Shown here: positions 10,926-19,759 of the stretch, piece after piece | How the letters are laid out: the number at the start of each line of letters is the position of its first letter | Numbering within the stretch: position 1 is the first letter of the stretch | Source: Neolewinella aquimaris | GTDB taxonomy: Bacteria; Bacteroidota; Bacteroidia; Chitinophagales; Saprospiraceae | NCBI RefSeq assembly: GCF_014197245.1 | Contig: NZ_JACIFF010000001.1 | Span: forward strand, 248,001 to 312,000 | Length of the DNA: 64,000 bases | Direction of reading: 5' to 3' | Notes under the pieces: model-generated | The model's database searches: none | What the model was told of the DNA's origin: nothing | What the model saw: only the letters and a program-made list of their open reading frames with translations | Made by a program: the position numbers and the translations under genes

Positions 10926-10959
10926 AAAAGCCCACTGGTCGCCCGACCGGTGGGCTTTT
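10926..10959 (+). terminator. Intrinsic terminator after dnaK
   Basis: Fifteen-base arms AAAAGCCCACTGGTC and GACCGGTGGGCTTTT pair fully (one G-U) around a GCCC loop. The A run on the left and T run on the right make it work in both directions. It lies 24 nt after the dnaK stop. Confidence 0.92.
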
Positions 10960-10983
10960 CTCATTTATTTACCACTCAGTTGC

Positions 10984-10991
10984 TATTTTAG
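10984..10991 (+). promoter_or_regulatory. Candidate -7 box (TATTTTAG) of the uronate operon
   Basis: One mismatch to TAnnTTTG and 20 nt before the GH88 ATG, the same spacing seen at the other promoter boxes in the window. It sits just after the dnaK terminator, where a new transcript must begin. Confidence 0.35.
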
Positions 10992-11011
10992 CCTCCAACT
11001 CACCGACATTC

Positions 11012-12388
11012 ATGCAAATAGATTACAACCTGCGCCTCCAGGACCTGCAAGGCAAAATGGATAACTTCTGGCGCCTATCCGGGAAAAAGATCACCTCGAT
11101 CGAGCAGGATTACGACGAGAGCCAGGGCACTCCCGTCTTCACCGCAGCCGGCAGGTATACCACCCGGGGATGGACGGAATGGACCCAGGGCTTCCAGTAC
11201 GGGTCGTCCATTCTCCAGTACGACGCAACCGGCGACGAAAGTTTCCTGGAGTACGGTCGGAAAGGAACCACCGAGCGCATGGCCAGCCACGTCAGTCACT
11301 TCGGCGTGCACGACCACGGATTTAATAACGTGAGCACCTACGGTAACCTGTTGCGACTGATGCGCAACGGGAAGATCGAGCCAAACGACTGGGAGCGGCA
11401 CTTCTACGAGATTGCCCTGCAGTTGAGCGGTGCCGTACAGGCCCGGCGGTGGACGCCCATCAGCGACGGCGGCGGATTTTTGTACTCCTTTAACGGTCCG
11501 CATTCCCTCTTCGTCGATACCATTCGTACCGTGCGTGCGCTCGTCGTGAGTCATGAATTAGGGCATTCACTGATGGGGGACAACGATCTGAAAGTCAGTT
11601 TGCTCGAACGATCTGTTCAACACGGACTGGCAACCGCTCGCTTCGCTATTTACTACGGCGAGGGTCGGGACAGTTACGATGAATGGGGAAGGACCGCCCA
11701 CGAGAGCATCTTCAATACCAACGACGGCAATTACCGCTGCCCGAATGCACAGCAGGGCTTCTCCGGATTCACCACCTGGACCCGTGGACTGGCTTGGGCG
11801 ATGGCCGGATTTCCCGAGCAACTCGAATACCTTTCGCAGCTTGATCCTGAGGCACTCGAAGCGCTCGGTGGCTTTGAGGAAATTGAAGCAGTCTACCTGA
11901 AAGCGGCCCGCGCGACCTGCGATTTTTACCTTGCCAACACGGCTACCGACGGCATTCCGTACTGGGATACCGGCGCGCCCCGACTCCACGAACTCGGCGA
12001 TTACACGACGCGACCCGCCGACCCGTACAATGAGTTCGAACCGGTAGACAGCTCGGCCGCCGCCATCGGTGCCCAGGGACTGTTGCGGCTGGGCCGCTAT
12101 CTGGAACAGCGCGATCCGGAGGCGGGAAGAACCTACTTCCAGGCCGGCCTCACGGTACTGCGGACCCTGCTCGACGAGCCGTATTTGAGTACGGATGACG
12201 GCCACCAGGGGCTTATCCTACATTCCATCTATCACCGGCCCAATGGGTGGGACTACGTGCCCGACGGGGCCAAAATTCCTTACGGCGAATCCAGTATGTG
12301 GGGTGATTACCATGCGCGCGAAGCGGTCCTTTACGCGGGCAAACTTCTGGCGGGTGAGGATTACCGCTTTTTTGACTGCGTCCGATAA
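11012..12388 (+). CDS. GH88-type unsaturated glucuronyl hydrolase
   Basis: Enzymes of this family hydrate the 4,5-double bond of unsaturated uronic acids that polysaccharide lyases leave at the non-reducing end of oligosaccharides, releasing the sugar. The 458-residue (alpha/alpha)6-type protein shows HDHGF with Asp101, FVDTIRT with Asp169 (candidates for the two catalytic Asp of the family), TTWTRGLAWAMAGF, DSSAAAIGAQGLL and the C-terminal NGWDYVPDG...PYGESSMWGDYHARE. There is no signal peptide, so it acts in the cytoplasm on imported oligosaccharides. It heads a six-gene operon ending in a sodium symporter. A GH105-like relative cannot be excluded from the sequence alone. Confidence 0.85.
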   Translation: MQIDYNLRLQDLQGKMDNFWRLSGKKITSIEQDYDESQGTPVFTAAGRYTTRGWTEWTQGFQYGSSILQYDATGDESFLEYGRKGTTERMASHVSHFGVHDHGFNNVSTYGNLLRLMRNGKIEPNDWERHFYEIALQLSGAVQARRWTPISDGGGFLYSFNGPHSLFVDTIRTVRALVVSHELGHSLMGDNDLKVSLLERSVQHGLATARFAIYYGEGRDSYDEWGRTAHESIFNTNDGNYRCPNAQQGFSGFTTWTRGLAWAMAGFPEQLEYLSQLDPEALEALGGFEEIEAVYLKAARATCDFYLANTATDGIPYWDTGAPRLHELGDYTTRPADPYNEFEPVDSSAAAIGAQGLLRLGRYLEQRDPEAGRTYFQAGLTVLRTLLDEPYLSTDDGHQGLILHSIYHRPNGWDYVPDGAKIPYGESSMWGDYHAREAVLYAGKLLAGEDYRFFDCVR

Positions 12389-12396
12389 TTCCCGCC

Positions 12397-13218
12397 ATGC
12401 CCACCGACTTATCTAAACTCTGCGTACACACCATCACGACCAAACCCTGGTCGCTGGACGTTGCCGTTGACAAGTACGCCGCGGCGGGAGTCGCGGGAAT
12501 TAGCGTCTGGCAGGATGCGGCTACCTCAGTCGGGCTAACCCAGGCCCGACGCATCCTGGAGGCATCTCCCCTGGAAGTGGTCAGTTACGTGCGCGGCGGC
12601 TTTTTTCCCAACCATAGCCGTGAAGAGCGCGCGCGCGCGCTTGACAAGAACCGGCAACTGATCGACGAAGCCGCTACCCTGGGTGCCCCGCTGCTAGTAC
12701 TAGTCTGTGGTGCCGAGCCACGGCAACCGCTCGCCGAAAGTCGGCGGCAAATTCAGGAGGGCATCGAAAGCTTGATCGATCACGCCACGAGCAACGGAGT
12801 GAAGCTTGCCATTGAGCCGCTCCACCCGATGTACGCCGACACCCGCTCGGCCATCAGTACCCTCGGACAGGCCAACGATATTGCTGAGGCCATCGATCAC
12901 CCACAGGTTGGAATTGCCGTCGACGTCTATCACCTGTGGTGGGACGACCGTCTGGAGCAGGAGATTGCCCGCTGCGGCAAAAACGACAACCTGTATGCCT
13001 TCCACATTTGCGACTGGAAGGTGCCAACTTCCGATATGCTCCTCGACCGGGGCCTGATGGGGGAGGGCTGTATCGACGTGCCCCTGATTCGCTCCTGGGT
13101 AGAGGCCGCCGGCTTCCGGGGATACAATGAGGTCGAAATATTTTCAAACGATTACTGGGCCATGGAGCAGGACGATTTCCTGGCGCGCATCACCGACGCC
13201 TACCGCGCCCACAGTTGA
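12397..13218 (+). CDS. Sugar phosphate isomerase/epimerase-like TIM barrel protein
   Basis: A 273-residue cytosolic protein of the xylose isomerase-like/AP endonuclease 2 superfamily. The barrel shows the usual metal-ligand strands: LAIEPLHP (Glu), VGIAVDVYHLWW (Asp/His), FHICDWK (His/Asp) and YNEVEIFS (Glu) near the end. Members isomerise or epimerise keto-sugars, and some act as lyases on 3-keto-glycosides. It starts 8 nt after the GH88 stop and precedes a Gfo/Idh oxidoreductase, a common partnership in sugar-acid breakdown. The exact reaction is not visible. It contains a 14-nt GC dinucleotide run at 12627-12640. Confidence 0.85.
   Translation: MPTDLSKLCVHTITTKPWSLDVAVDKYAAAGVAGISVWQDAATSVGLTQARRILEASPLEVVSYVRGGFFPNHSREERARALDKNRQLIDEAATLGAPLLVLVCGAEPRQPLAESRRQIQEGIESLIDHATSNGVKLAIEPLHPMYADTRSAISTLGQANDIAEAIDHPQVGIAVDVYHLWWDDRLEQEIARCGKNDNLYAFHICDWKVPTSDMLLDRGLMGEGCIDVPLIRSWVEAAGFRGYNEVEIFSNDYWAMEQDDFLARITDAYRAHS
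12627..12640. repeat. (GC)7 dinucleotide run inside a coding region
   Basis: Seven GC units encode part of an Arg-Ala-Arg-Ala stretch in the TIM-barrel gene. Loss or gain of a unit would shift the frame at about residue 78 of 273. Confidence 0.95.
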
Positions 13219-13245
13219 ACCTAACTTCCGAAAAGACAACCGTAA

Positions 13246-14439
13246 ATGAATCAATCCATACCCATACTTCCCGACCAACCTAAACCTGCCGGACAGCGAA
13301 CCGTCGGCATTATCATGAACGGTGTGACGGGCCGGATGGGAACCAACCAGCATCTCCTGCGCTCGATCGTCGCCATCCGCGAGCAGGGCGGGGTATCGCT
13401 TCCGGAGGGCGGAACTATCTACCCGGAACCCATTCTAGTGGGGCGCAATGCGGAAAAGCTCCGTGCGCTCTGTGAGCGCACCGGCATCGAACGCATGACC
13501 ACCGACCTCGACGAGGCCCTGGCGGATGATTTCTACGAAATCTACTTCGATGCCCAGATCACCGGACGTCGGTACGGGGCCGTGAAACGGGCGATCGAGG
13601 CGGGTAAGCACGTGTACTGCGAAAAACCCACGGGTACCTCCACCGAAGAAGCGCTCGAACTGTACCGCCTCGCCAAGGCGGCCGGGGTGAAACACGGGGT
13701 GGTGCAGGATAAGCTCTGGCTCCCCGGTCTGCGCAAACTAAAACGACTAATGGAGGCCGACTTTTTCGGCGACATTTTGAGCGTACGCGGTGATTTCGGC
13801 TACTGGGTCTTCGAAGGCACGTCCATCCCGGCCCAGCGCCCCAGCTGGAACTACCGGAAGGAGGACGATGGCGGGATCATGGTCGATATGCTCTGCCACT
13901 GGCGTTACGTCCTGGACAACCTGTTCGGTAAGGTAGAAAGCGTCTTCTGCCTCGGTGCCACCCACATCCCGCAACGGATCGACGAAAACGGTAAACCCTA
14001 TAGAGCCACCGCCGACGATGCCGCCTACGCCATATTCGAACTGGCGGGTGGGGTAGTGGCCCAGTTCAATTCCAGCTGGGTCACCCGGGTACGCCGGGAC
14101 GATTTGCTCACCATCCAGGTAGACGGCTCCCGCGGTTCCGCCGTAGCCGGTTTACGGGAGTGCCACGTGCAGCACTACGGCAACACCCCCAAGCCGGTCT
14201 GGAACCCCGACGTGAAGCAGCCCATCGACTTCTACGAAGATTGGTCGCAGGTGCCGGAACAGGAAGCCTACGGCAACGCCTTTAAAGTCCAGTGGGAGCT
14301 CTTCCTGAAGCACGTCGTCCTGGACACCCCGTTCCCGAACGACCTGCTGGAGGGCGCAAAGGGCGTACAACTCGCCGAACTCGGATTGAAGAGTTGGGAG
14401 CAGCGGTGCATGCTGAACGTAGAGGACCTGGAGATATGA
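13246..14439 (+). CDS. Gfo/Idh/MocA family oxidoreductase
   Basis: An NAD(P)-dependent sugar dehydrogenase-like enzyme of 397 residues. An N-terminal Rossmann domain opens with [13 protein letters not shown] (about 24-36). The family EKP motif follows in [10 protein letters not shown], then the C-terminal alpha/beta substrate domain with [11 protein letters not shown], whose His is at the usual catalytic place. The polar 20-residue N-terminal extension before the Rossmann strand is unusual but not a signal peptide. It lies 27 nt after the TIM-barrel gene, and its TGA overlaps the SDR start (ATGA). Likely role: oxidising or reducing a uronate- or keto-sugar intermediate; substrate unknown. Confidence 0.9.
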   Translation: MNQSIPILPDQPKPAGQRTVGIIMNGVTGRMGTNQHLLRSIVAIREQGGVSLPEGGTIYPEPILVGRNAEKLRALCERTGIERMTTDLDEALADDFYEIYFDAQITGRRYGAVKRAIEAGKHVYCEKPTGTSTEEALELYRLAKAAGVKHGVVQDKLWLPGLRKLKRLMEADFFGDILSVRGDFGYWVFEGTSIPAQRPSWNYRKEDDGGIMVDMLCHWRYVLDNLFGKVESVFCLGATHIPQRIDENGKPYRATADDAAYAIFELAGGVVAQFNSSWVTRVRRDDLLTIQVDGSRGSAVAGLRECHVQHYGNTPKPVWNPDVKQPIDFYEDWSQVPEQEAYGNAFKVQWELFLKHVVLDTPFPNDLLEGAKGVQLAELGLKSWEQRCMLNVEDLEI

Positions 14440-15224
14440 CAAACGCTGAGCACCAGCCATCGGCCTTTGTCACCGGCGGAAGCCGGGGCATCGGACTAGG
14501 TATCGCCCGCGCGCTGGCCACTGCGGGTTATGCGCTGGCGATCAACGGCATGCGGCCGGAAACTGAAGTAGGGGATGTTCTCGCGGAGCTCCGCGCGCTC
14601 ACGGATCAAGCGGTGCACTACGTCCAAGGAAACATCGGCTACGATGCAGATCGTGAACGAATGGTTGACGAAGTGTATACCCACTTCGGACAGCTTCACG
14701 TACTGATCAACAACGCCGGCGTGGCGCCCCGCGAACGGGCGGATGTGCTGGACATGAAATCCGAGAGCTACGATCGGGTACTGGAAATAAACTTACGGGG
14801 TCCCTTCTTTTTGACCCAGGCCATCGCCAAACGTATGGTGGCCGACCGGCGGGATAGAGACACCTTTTCGGGATGCATCATCAATGTGGGGTCCATCTCC
14901 GCGACGGTAGCCAGCATCAGCCGTGCCGAATACTGCGTATCGAAGGCCGGAATCGGTATGATGACCCGCTTATTCGCCACCCGCCTGGCCCCGGAGGGTA
15001 TTCCGGTATATGAGCTCAGGCCCGGCATCATCCGCACCGACATGACCCAGGGGGTTACCGAAAAGTACGACCGGCTCATCGCCGATGGGATCACCCTGCA
15101 ACCCCGCTGGGGCTATCCCGAAGACGTCGGTCGGGCCGTGTCAGCCCTGGTCCGGGGCGACTTTCCTTATTCCACCGGTCAGGTCATCATGATCGATGGT
15201 GGGCTCACCCTGCCCAGGTTATGA
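14436..15224 (+). CDS. SDR family oxidoreductase (3-ketoacyl-ACP reductase-like)
   Basis: A 262-residue classical short-chain dehydrogenase. It shows the cofactor motif [12 protein letters not shown] (about 13-24), the NNAG motif in LINNAGVAP, the catalytic Ser in INVGSIS, and YCVSKAG with the Tyr-x-x-x-Lys pair; the C-terminus ends with MIDGGLTL. The ATG at 14436 overlaps the preceding TGA (ATGA). Longer upstream starts lie inside the oxidoreductase gene and are implausible. In this operon it is more likely a sugar dehydrogenase/reductase than a fatty acid enzyme. Confidence 0.92.
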   Translation: MTNAEHQPSAFVTGGSRGIGLGIARALATAGYALAINGMRPETEVGDVLAELRALTDQAVHYVQGNIGYDADRERMVDEVYTHFGQLHVLINNAGVAPRERADVLDMKSESYDRVLEINLRGPFFLTQAIAKRMVADRRDRDTFSGCIINVGSISATVASISRAEYCVSKAGIGMMTRLFATRLAPEGIPVYELRPGIIRTDMTQGVTEKYDRLIADGITLQPRWGYPEDVGRAVSALVRGDFPYSTGQVIMIDGGLTLPRL

Positions 15225-15237
15225 AAAAGACGCTACC

Positions 15238-15471
15238 ATGAAAGAGGCGGAAGAAAAATATACGGCGTGGCGCATTTGCTGTACCCTCGCCGTAGTGGTG
15301 ATGGGCCTGGCCTTTACGCCGCTTCTGATTCCGGCTGGAGTCTGGACGCCGACGGTGGCCGGGATGCCCTACGCCCTGTGGACGGGCATTGCCCTTTGCA
15401 TCGTCATGGTCGGCATCACTTACTTCGCTACGCTGGTACACCCCGGAACTAAAAAAGCTGACCGACCATGA
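15238..15471 (+). CDS. Small DUF3311-like membrane protein (symporter partner)
   Basis: A 77-residue protein with two hydrophobic helices, about residues 14-34 (ICCTLAVVVMGLAFTPLLIP) and 43-65 (GMPYALWTGIALCIVMVGIT), and short charged ends. The pattern of Pro after helix one and G-x-P-x-x-L-W before helix two resembles the small DUF3311-type partners of sodium:solute symporters. The next gene is such a symporter, overlapping by ATGA (15468-15471). Probably an accessory subunit or assembly factor; the family match is from pattern memory, not a search. Confidence 0.75.
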   Translation: MKEAEEKYTAWRICCTLAVVVMGLAFTPLLIPAGVWTPTVAGMPYALWTGIALCIVMVGITYFATLVHPGTKKADRP

Positions 15472-16880
15472 TGCTTGCCCTGATCGTCGTTGGAATCGTG
15501 TACCTGTCCTTACTGATCGGGGTGTCCGTATGGCAGCGGCGCCTCCAGACCAACAGTAAAGACTACCTGTTCGCGGGCGGCAGCCTGCCCACCGTGCTGG
15601 GCCTGTTCACCTTTGCCGCGACCTTGTTCAGCACCTTTACGCTTCTCGGGATGCCCGATCTGTTTCGCGTTCACGGGGTGGGGGCGTGGCACTTTTTGGC
15701 CGTCAGCGATATGGCACTCATCTTCGGAGTGATCTGGATCGGATACCACTTCCGTAAAGCGGCCCTGCGTCAGGGGTTTTACGGCATGGCGGGATTTATG
15801 AACCAGCGCTACGGCAATCGTTTGGCCGGCGGGGTAGCTTTTTTCGGTGTATTCATCTTCCTGATTCCCTATGTAGCCATCCAGATCAAGGGCGTTTCCG
15901 ATTTCGTGGCCCATGCGTTTCCGGGTACCCTGCCGGGATGGGGCTGGTCGGTGCTGATGGTTTCGGTCATGTTGCTCTACAGCGAGCTGGGCGGATTGAA
16001 GGCCATCGTATATAACGACGCCATTCAGGGCCTGATCGTGCTCGTGGTCATCTGGATCGTGGGCATCAATTGCCTGCAGGGCGTGGGCGGACTGAGTGCG
16101 GGATACGCCACCCTGCAACAGCAAGAACCTGCCCTACTTAGCGTACCCGGTCCGAAGGGCTTGTTTACGCCCCAGTTCCTGATCGGCTCGATGGTAGCCA
16201 TCCTGCTGATCCCCTTTACCCAACCGCAGGTCAGCATTCGACTGGCCATCATGCGCGACGACCGGTCGATGTACCGTATGGCGGTCGGGGTAGGCGTCTT
16301 TGCGATCCTGGTGATCCTTCCGACGGCCTTCATCGGGCTGTACGGTTCGGTGCGCTATCCCGAGCTATCGGCCTTCGAATTTTTGACCCAAACGCTGATT
16401 CGCGATCAGCCGCCCACCCTTGCGGCCTTCGTGCTTATCGGTCTGCTGGCGGCTGCCATTTCAACCGCCGACTCCCAGATCTTTGCCCTGGGGACGGAGT
16501 TGCGCTCCATTCTGGCCATTAAGGACGATCGGCGACTGCTTCGCATCACCAAGGTGGGCATTGGGGTCTTTGCCCTGGTAGCGCTGGCTTTCAGCATCGT
16601 GAGTGGCGATCAACTGGCTTTGCTCGCCCGCACCAGCTTCGCGGGTACTTCCCTGCTGGCGCCCATGATTTTCTACGCGATATTCGGGCGGCGGGGCGCG
16701 GGGAGCAAGGTATTACCCCTCATGACGCTGGCTGGAATTTTGGTGTTTGTGGGTTCCCTGTTTGGCGTAATCGGGGACCACGTTGCCGGCCTGAGGCTGG
16801 ACCTATTGCTACTGATTGGGCTTGCGCTGACCGCCTTGGGCGTCGGCCTAATGAATGAGTCAGTCGCCGAAACTTCGTAG
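15468..16880 (+). CDS. Sodium:solute symporter family transporter
   Basis: A 470-residue inner-membrane SSS-family transporter with about 12-13 helices. Visible family features are the N-terminal helix followed by NSKDYLFAGGSLP, GLFTFAATLFSTFTLLG (helix 2), a long run of hydrophobic helices and LLAAAISTADSQIFALGTEL, the conserved core helix near the sodium site. It is the last gene of the uronate operon, so the likely cargo is the sugar acid or oligosaccharide processed by the upstream enzymes; that is inference. No terminator hairpin is evident in the 153-nt gap after it. Confidence 0.93.
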   Translation: MMLALIVVGIVYLSLLIGVSVWQRRLQTNSKDYLFAGGSLPTVLGLFTFAATLFSTFTLLGMPDLFRVHGVGAWHFLAVSDMALIFGVIWIGYHFRKAALRQGFYGMAGFMNQRYGNRLAGGVAFFGVFIFLIPYVAIQIKGVSDFVAHAFPGTLPGWGWSVLMVSVMLLYSELGGLKAIVYNDAIQGLIVLVVIWIVGINCLQGVGGLSAGYATLQQQEPALLSVPGPKGLFTPQFLIGSMVAILLIPFTQPQVSIRLAIMRDDRSMYRMAVGVGVFAILVILPTAFIGLYGSVRYPELSAFEFLTQTLIRDQPPTLAAFVLIGLLAAAISTADSQIFALGTELRSILAIKDDRRLLRITKVGIGVFALVALAFSIVSGDQLALLARTSFAGTSLLAPMIFYAIFGRRGAGSKVLPLMTLAGILVFVGSLFGVIGDHVAGLRLDLLLLIGLALTALGVGLMNESVAETS

Positions 16881-17033
16881 GATGGACTTATATAATTAGA
16901 ATAGTTTTTTCTTCGGGCTACCGCGAATGCCGCCCCGAACAATTCCGCACCAAATGGGTCGTTTTTGCTCCGCACGAGCTGGCCTACGGTAACCGGCCAC
17001 ATTATTGCGTAAACGATCAGGCACAACTAACCT

Positions 17034-18647
17034 ATGTACAGTACCAAACGCTTCCTTCTCCCTTACCTGCTGATCTTACCCATTCTGATGGGGTGGTGGT
17101 CGGGACTAGGTGCCCAGCACAAGACGTTCAACGAGGCGGAAAAGGTGGTCATTGACGTCAGTCAACCCTCTTCCCGGCTGGTAAATTTCCGGCACGCCTT
17201 CCGCATCGATAGCGTCTACGGACTCCAGAGTGGAGCGTATACTACTACCATCGAGGGCACCTCCTTTCTACGGGTACCCGTGGAAAACATCGGTCAGATC
17301 ATCATTTATGCCCGGCTCATCGGGTCGGCGGACTCCAGCATCTTCGTCGATAATCCCAAATTGAGCGGGAGCATCACGATTTTACCCATTGTCAACGGTA
17401 AGGAAGTCGAAGCGGCCCGTGCCGTTTATCAATTCAGCGGGGCGGATACCTACCGTCAGATATACTATATCAGTCAGACCGTCGATGTGGATGAGGTAAT
17501 TGTCACCTTCGAATCCACTGCCGGCTATTTCATCCTCTCCCGCGCCGAGATCATTCCCTACACACCCTACGGCATCGACAACATTCGCAACCAACGGCAG
17601 TACGACAATCAGCTGAGCTCCAAACCCGAGCGTTACCGAACCTTGCGTGGGGCATACACCGAAGAACTCAAACGGATCGAAAGCTACCATAAAGTCCTAC
17701 GGGAGCTCATCGGCCGGGAAGAAAGTGCCGGCCTCGCCCGACTCAAAACCCAGGGCTACAACCCCTTCGGATCGGTTGAGTTCCAGCAATACTTTACCCA
17801 GCTGCTCGAAAAGGCCGATGCCACGGAGAAAACCGAATTGTCGCAGGTGCGGCGGGATATCTCCCAGTTCAACTTTGAGGACATCGCCCTCACGGTGGAT
17901 AACCTCCTGCTGGGGGGCAAATTCTCCACCCTGATCGGGTTGATGGGCAATGCGTTCGCAGGAGGCATGTCGATCGCCGACAGCCGCGGCCGTACCCAGG
18001 ATATTGTCGAACTGGACGGAACCCACTACTTCCGCGACGACCGCGGAAGCAAGATCAAACTGGAAGCCATCGACGACGAAGACGTGCTCCGGAAGGTCGA
18101 GGAGCTTTCCCTCAAAAACCGTCAGTTTCAGCAGTACATCTCTATTCTACAGCAGTTTATGGGGCAGGACCTCGACCTGCAGAACAAGATCAACCAGGAC
18201 ATCCTCGTTGCCCGCACCCTCATGGACGAACTGGAAAAAGTACAGTGGCAGCTCCTCGACGACATTACCGACCGCCCCCGCAAGGAGTTCATCGTCGACA
18301 ATACCATCAACTATACTGCATCCTACGACGCCATCGTCCAGGAATTTCCCGACTTGAACGCAGCCTCGCTAGATTTTCTGGATCAGCAGGAAGTGCGGAT
18401 GCAAACGGTGAGAAGTGAGCTACGCGACATTCGCACCAAGTACCAACGCCTGCTCGGCAACCTCAAAACCCACTACGACAATCTCTACCAGGACTATCCT
18501 CAGGACCGCTTAGCGGCCTTCCAGTCGCTCAATCAGCTTCCGGTCAGCCTGGGTGAATCGTGGAACGAAAATCAGCGGCAGATCATCTCACGTTACAAAG
18601 ACAGTTCGCTGTTGAATATGCTCAACAGCGCGCTGTCCGGTCAGTAG
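17034..18647 (+). CDS. Secreted coiled-coil protein, unknown function
   Basis: I do not recognise the family of this 537-residue protein. A signal peptide (1-28, ending GLGAQ) is followed by a beta-rich region (about 30-190) that may be a jelly-roll or lectin-like domain. From about 195 onward it is largely helical with heptad-like stretches (about 200-300 and 350-520, rich in Gln/Glu/Leu/Arg). Between them lies a short Gly-rich hydrophobic segment (GGKFSTLIGLMGNAFAGGMS). It looks periplasmic or surface-exposed. Its last 7 nt overlap the end of the convergent GH1-like gene. The upstream gap 16881-17033 contains no clear promoter. Confidence 0.85.
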   Translation: MYSTKRFLLPYLLILPILMGWWSGLGAQHKTFNEAEKVVIDVSQPSSRLVNFRHAFRIDSVYGLQSGAYTTTIEGTSFLRVPVENIGQIIIYARLIGSADSSIFVDNPKLSGSITILPIVNGKEVEAARAVYQFSGADTYRQIYYISQTVDVDEVIVTFESTAGYFILSRAEIIPYTPYGIDNIRNQRQYDNQLSSKPERYRTLRGAYTEELKRIESYHKVLRELIGREESAGLARLKTQGYNPFGSVEFQQYFTQLLEKADATEKTELSQVRRDISQFNFEDIALTVDNLLLGGKFSTLIGLMGNAFAGGMSIADSRGRTQDIVELDGTHYFRDDRGSKIKLEAIDDEDVLRKVEELSLKNRQFQQYISILQQFMGQDLDLQNKINQDILVARTLMDELEKVQWQLLDDITDRPRKEFIVDNTINYTASYDAIVQEFPDLNAASLDFLDQQEVRMQTVRSELRDIRTKYQRLLGNLKTHYDNLYQDYPQDRLAAFQSLNQLPVSLGESWNENQRQIISRYKDSSLLNMLNSALSGQ

Positions 18648-19759
18648 GCGTGGTTGGTTGAAAGCTTTTGCTGCATCGCCTCCACGGCACGCAACGAAGG
18701 GAGGTGGGGAATGCGATTGCCCCGTTCGTCCAGATCGTATAGTCCGCAATTGGAATAGCTCGTCAGGTTATCCCAATCGGGCCGGTCGACCACGGGATAG
18801 ATGCACACCCCCAGGCAGTCGTCGGTATGCTGCCGCAACAAACGGATTTCCTCGGTAATTTCCAGCAGCCAGGCTGCGCGGCCATCCCCGAAGTGGCCGG
18901 TTTCCGAGAGAAAGAACGGCCGATGGTACCGCTGGTGGGCGTGCAACAGCATCTGGTGCAGGGGTACCCGACGCGCTTCCGTGTCCGGCCAGGGTAGGGG
19001 CACCACACCGTCGGTCCACTGCCCGTTGTAGTAGTAGTTAAACCCTAAGATATCCAAGTACCGTTCCTGTCCCCCCAGGTCGGGACACATGCGTCCGGCA
19101 ATGATGTCCATCGCCTGAAACTGATCGTTGTTGAGATTGGCAATGTGGGCGGGACTGGAATGTTCCGTAGGGTGCACCCGAATCAGGGGTTCGACGGTAA
19201 GGATCCGGCAGCCGGGATCCGTTTCCAGCAGCGCCTGTATACCGGCAATGGCCGCGCGACAGAGGTGCCACTTGATGTCCCAGCCCGCGTGGGTCGCGAA
19301 GGGCACCGTACCCCGCATATCGCCCGAGTGCCACGACAAAAAGCTGATCTCGTTGATGGGAACCACGAACAGGGTATCGGTCACCAGGCTCCGGTGAAAG
19401 CCGGCGAAGGCACGGCACAGCGCCACGAAGCGATCTACGAATCGGGGGTGGGTGGGCATGAGGTCGTCGGGGTAACCGAAGTGACACAGGTCCCAGATTA
19501 CCTGGATACCCCGCCGCTGCGCCGCCAGCACCCTTGCACCGACTTCCGAAAAGTCAAACACGTAGGGAGAGGTTTCCACTGCCGACCAGCAGATGCCCTC
19601 CCGGACGGTATAGATGGATAAACCGGCGAGCAAGGTATAGTCTTCCTCCGCACGCAAGTCGTGCTGGGTAGTACGGAGTAAGTTCACGCGATCGCCGGAG
19701 CGGTTGACGTGGTCGGCACACTCAAAACCACCCATCAGGAAGGAGCGGAAGGGGGTCAA
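18641..19759 (-). CDS. GH1-like (clan A) glycoside hydrolase
   Basis: A 372-residue (beta/alpha)8-barrel protein with the two clan A catalytic positions: Asn-Glu137 in VPINEISF as acid/base and Glu286 in FLSETGHF as nucleophile. LCHFGYP (His93) and GFNYYYNGQW also match beta-glucosidase-like proteins. There is no signal peptide, so it is cytosolic. The most coupled start is TTG at 19759, overlapping the glf stop as TTGA; an ATG at 19735 would remove eight residues. It is the last gene of a glycosyltransferase-glf-hydrolase unit. Substrate unknown; it could process a galactofuranose-containing intermediate or glycolipid. Confidence 0.82.
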   Translation of the reverse strand: MTPFRSFLMGGFECADHVNRSGDRVNLLRTTQHDLRAEEDYTLLAGLSIYTVREGICWSAVETSPYVFDFSEVGARVLAAQRRGIQVIWDLCHFGYPDDLMPTHPRFVDRFVALCRAFAGFHRSLVTDTLFVVPINEISFLSWHSGDMRGTVPFATHAGWDIKWHLCRAAIAGIQALLETDPGCRILTVEPLIRVHPTEHSSPAHIANLNNDQFQAMDIIAGRMCPDLGGQERYLDILGFNYYYNGQWTDGVVPLPWPDTEARRVPLHQMLLHAHQRYHRPFFLSETGHFGDGRAAWLLEITEEIRLLRQHTDDCLGVCIYPVVDRPDWDNLTSYSNCGLYDLDERGNRIPHLPSLRAVEAMQQKLSTNHAY

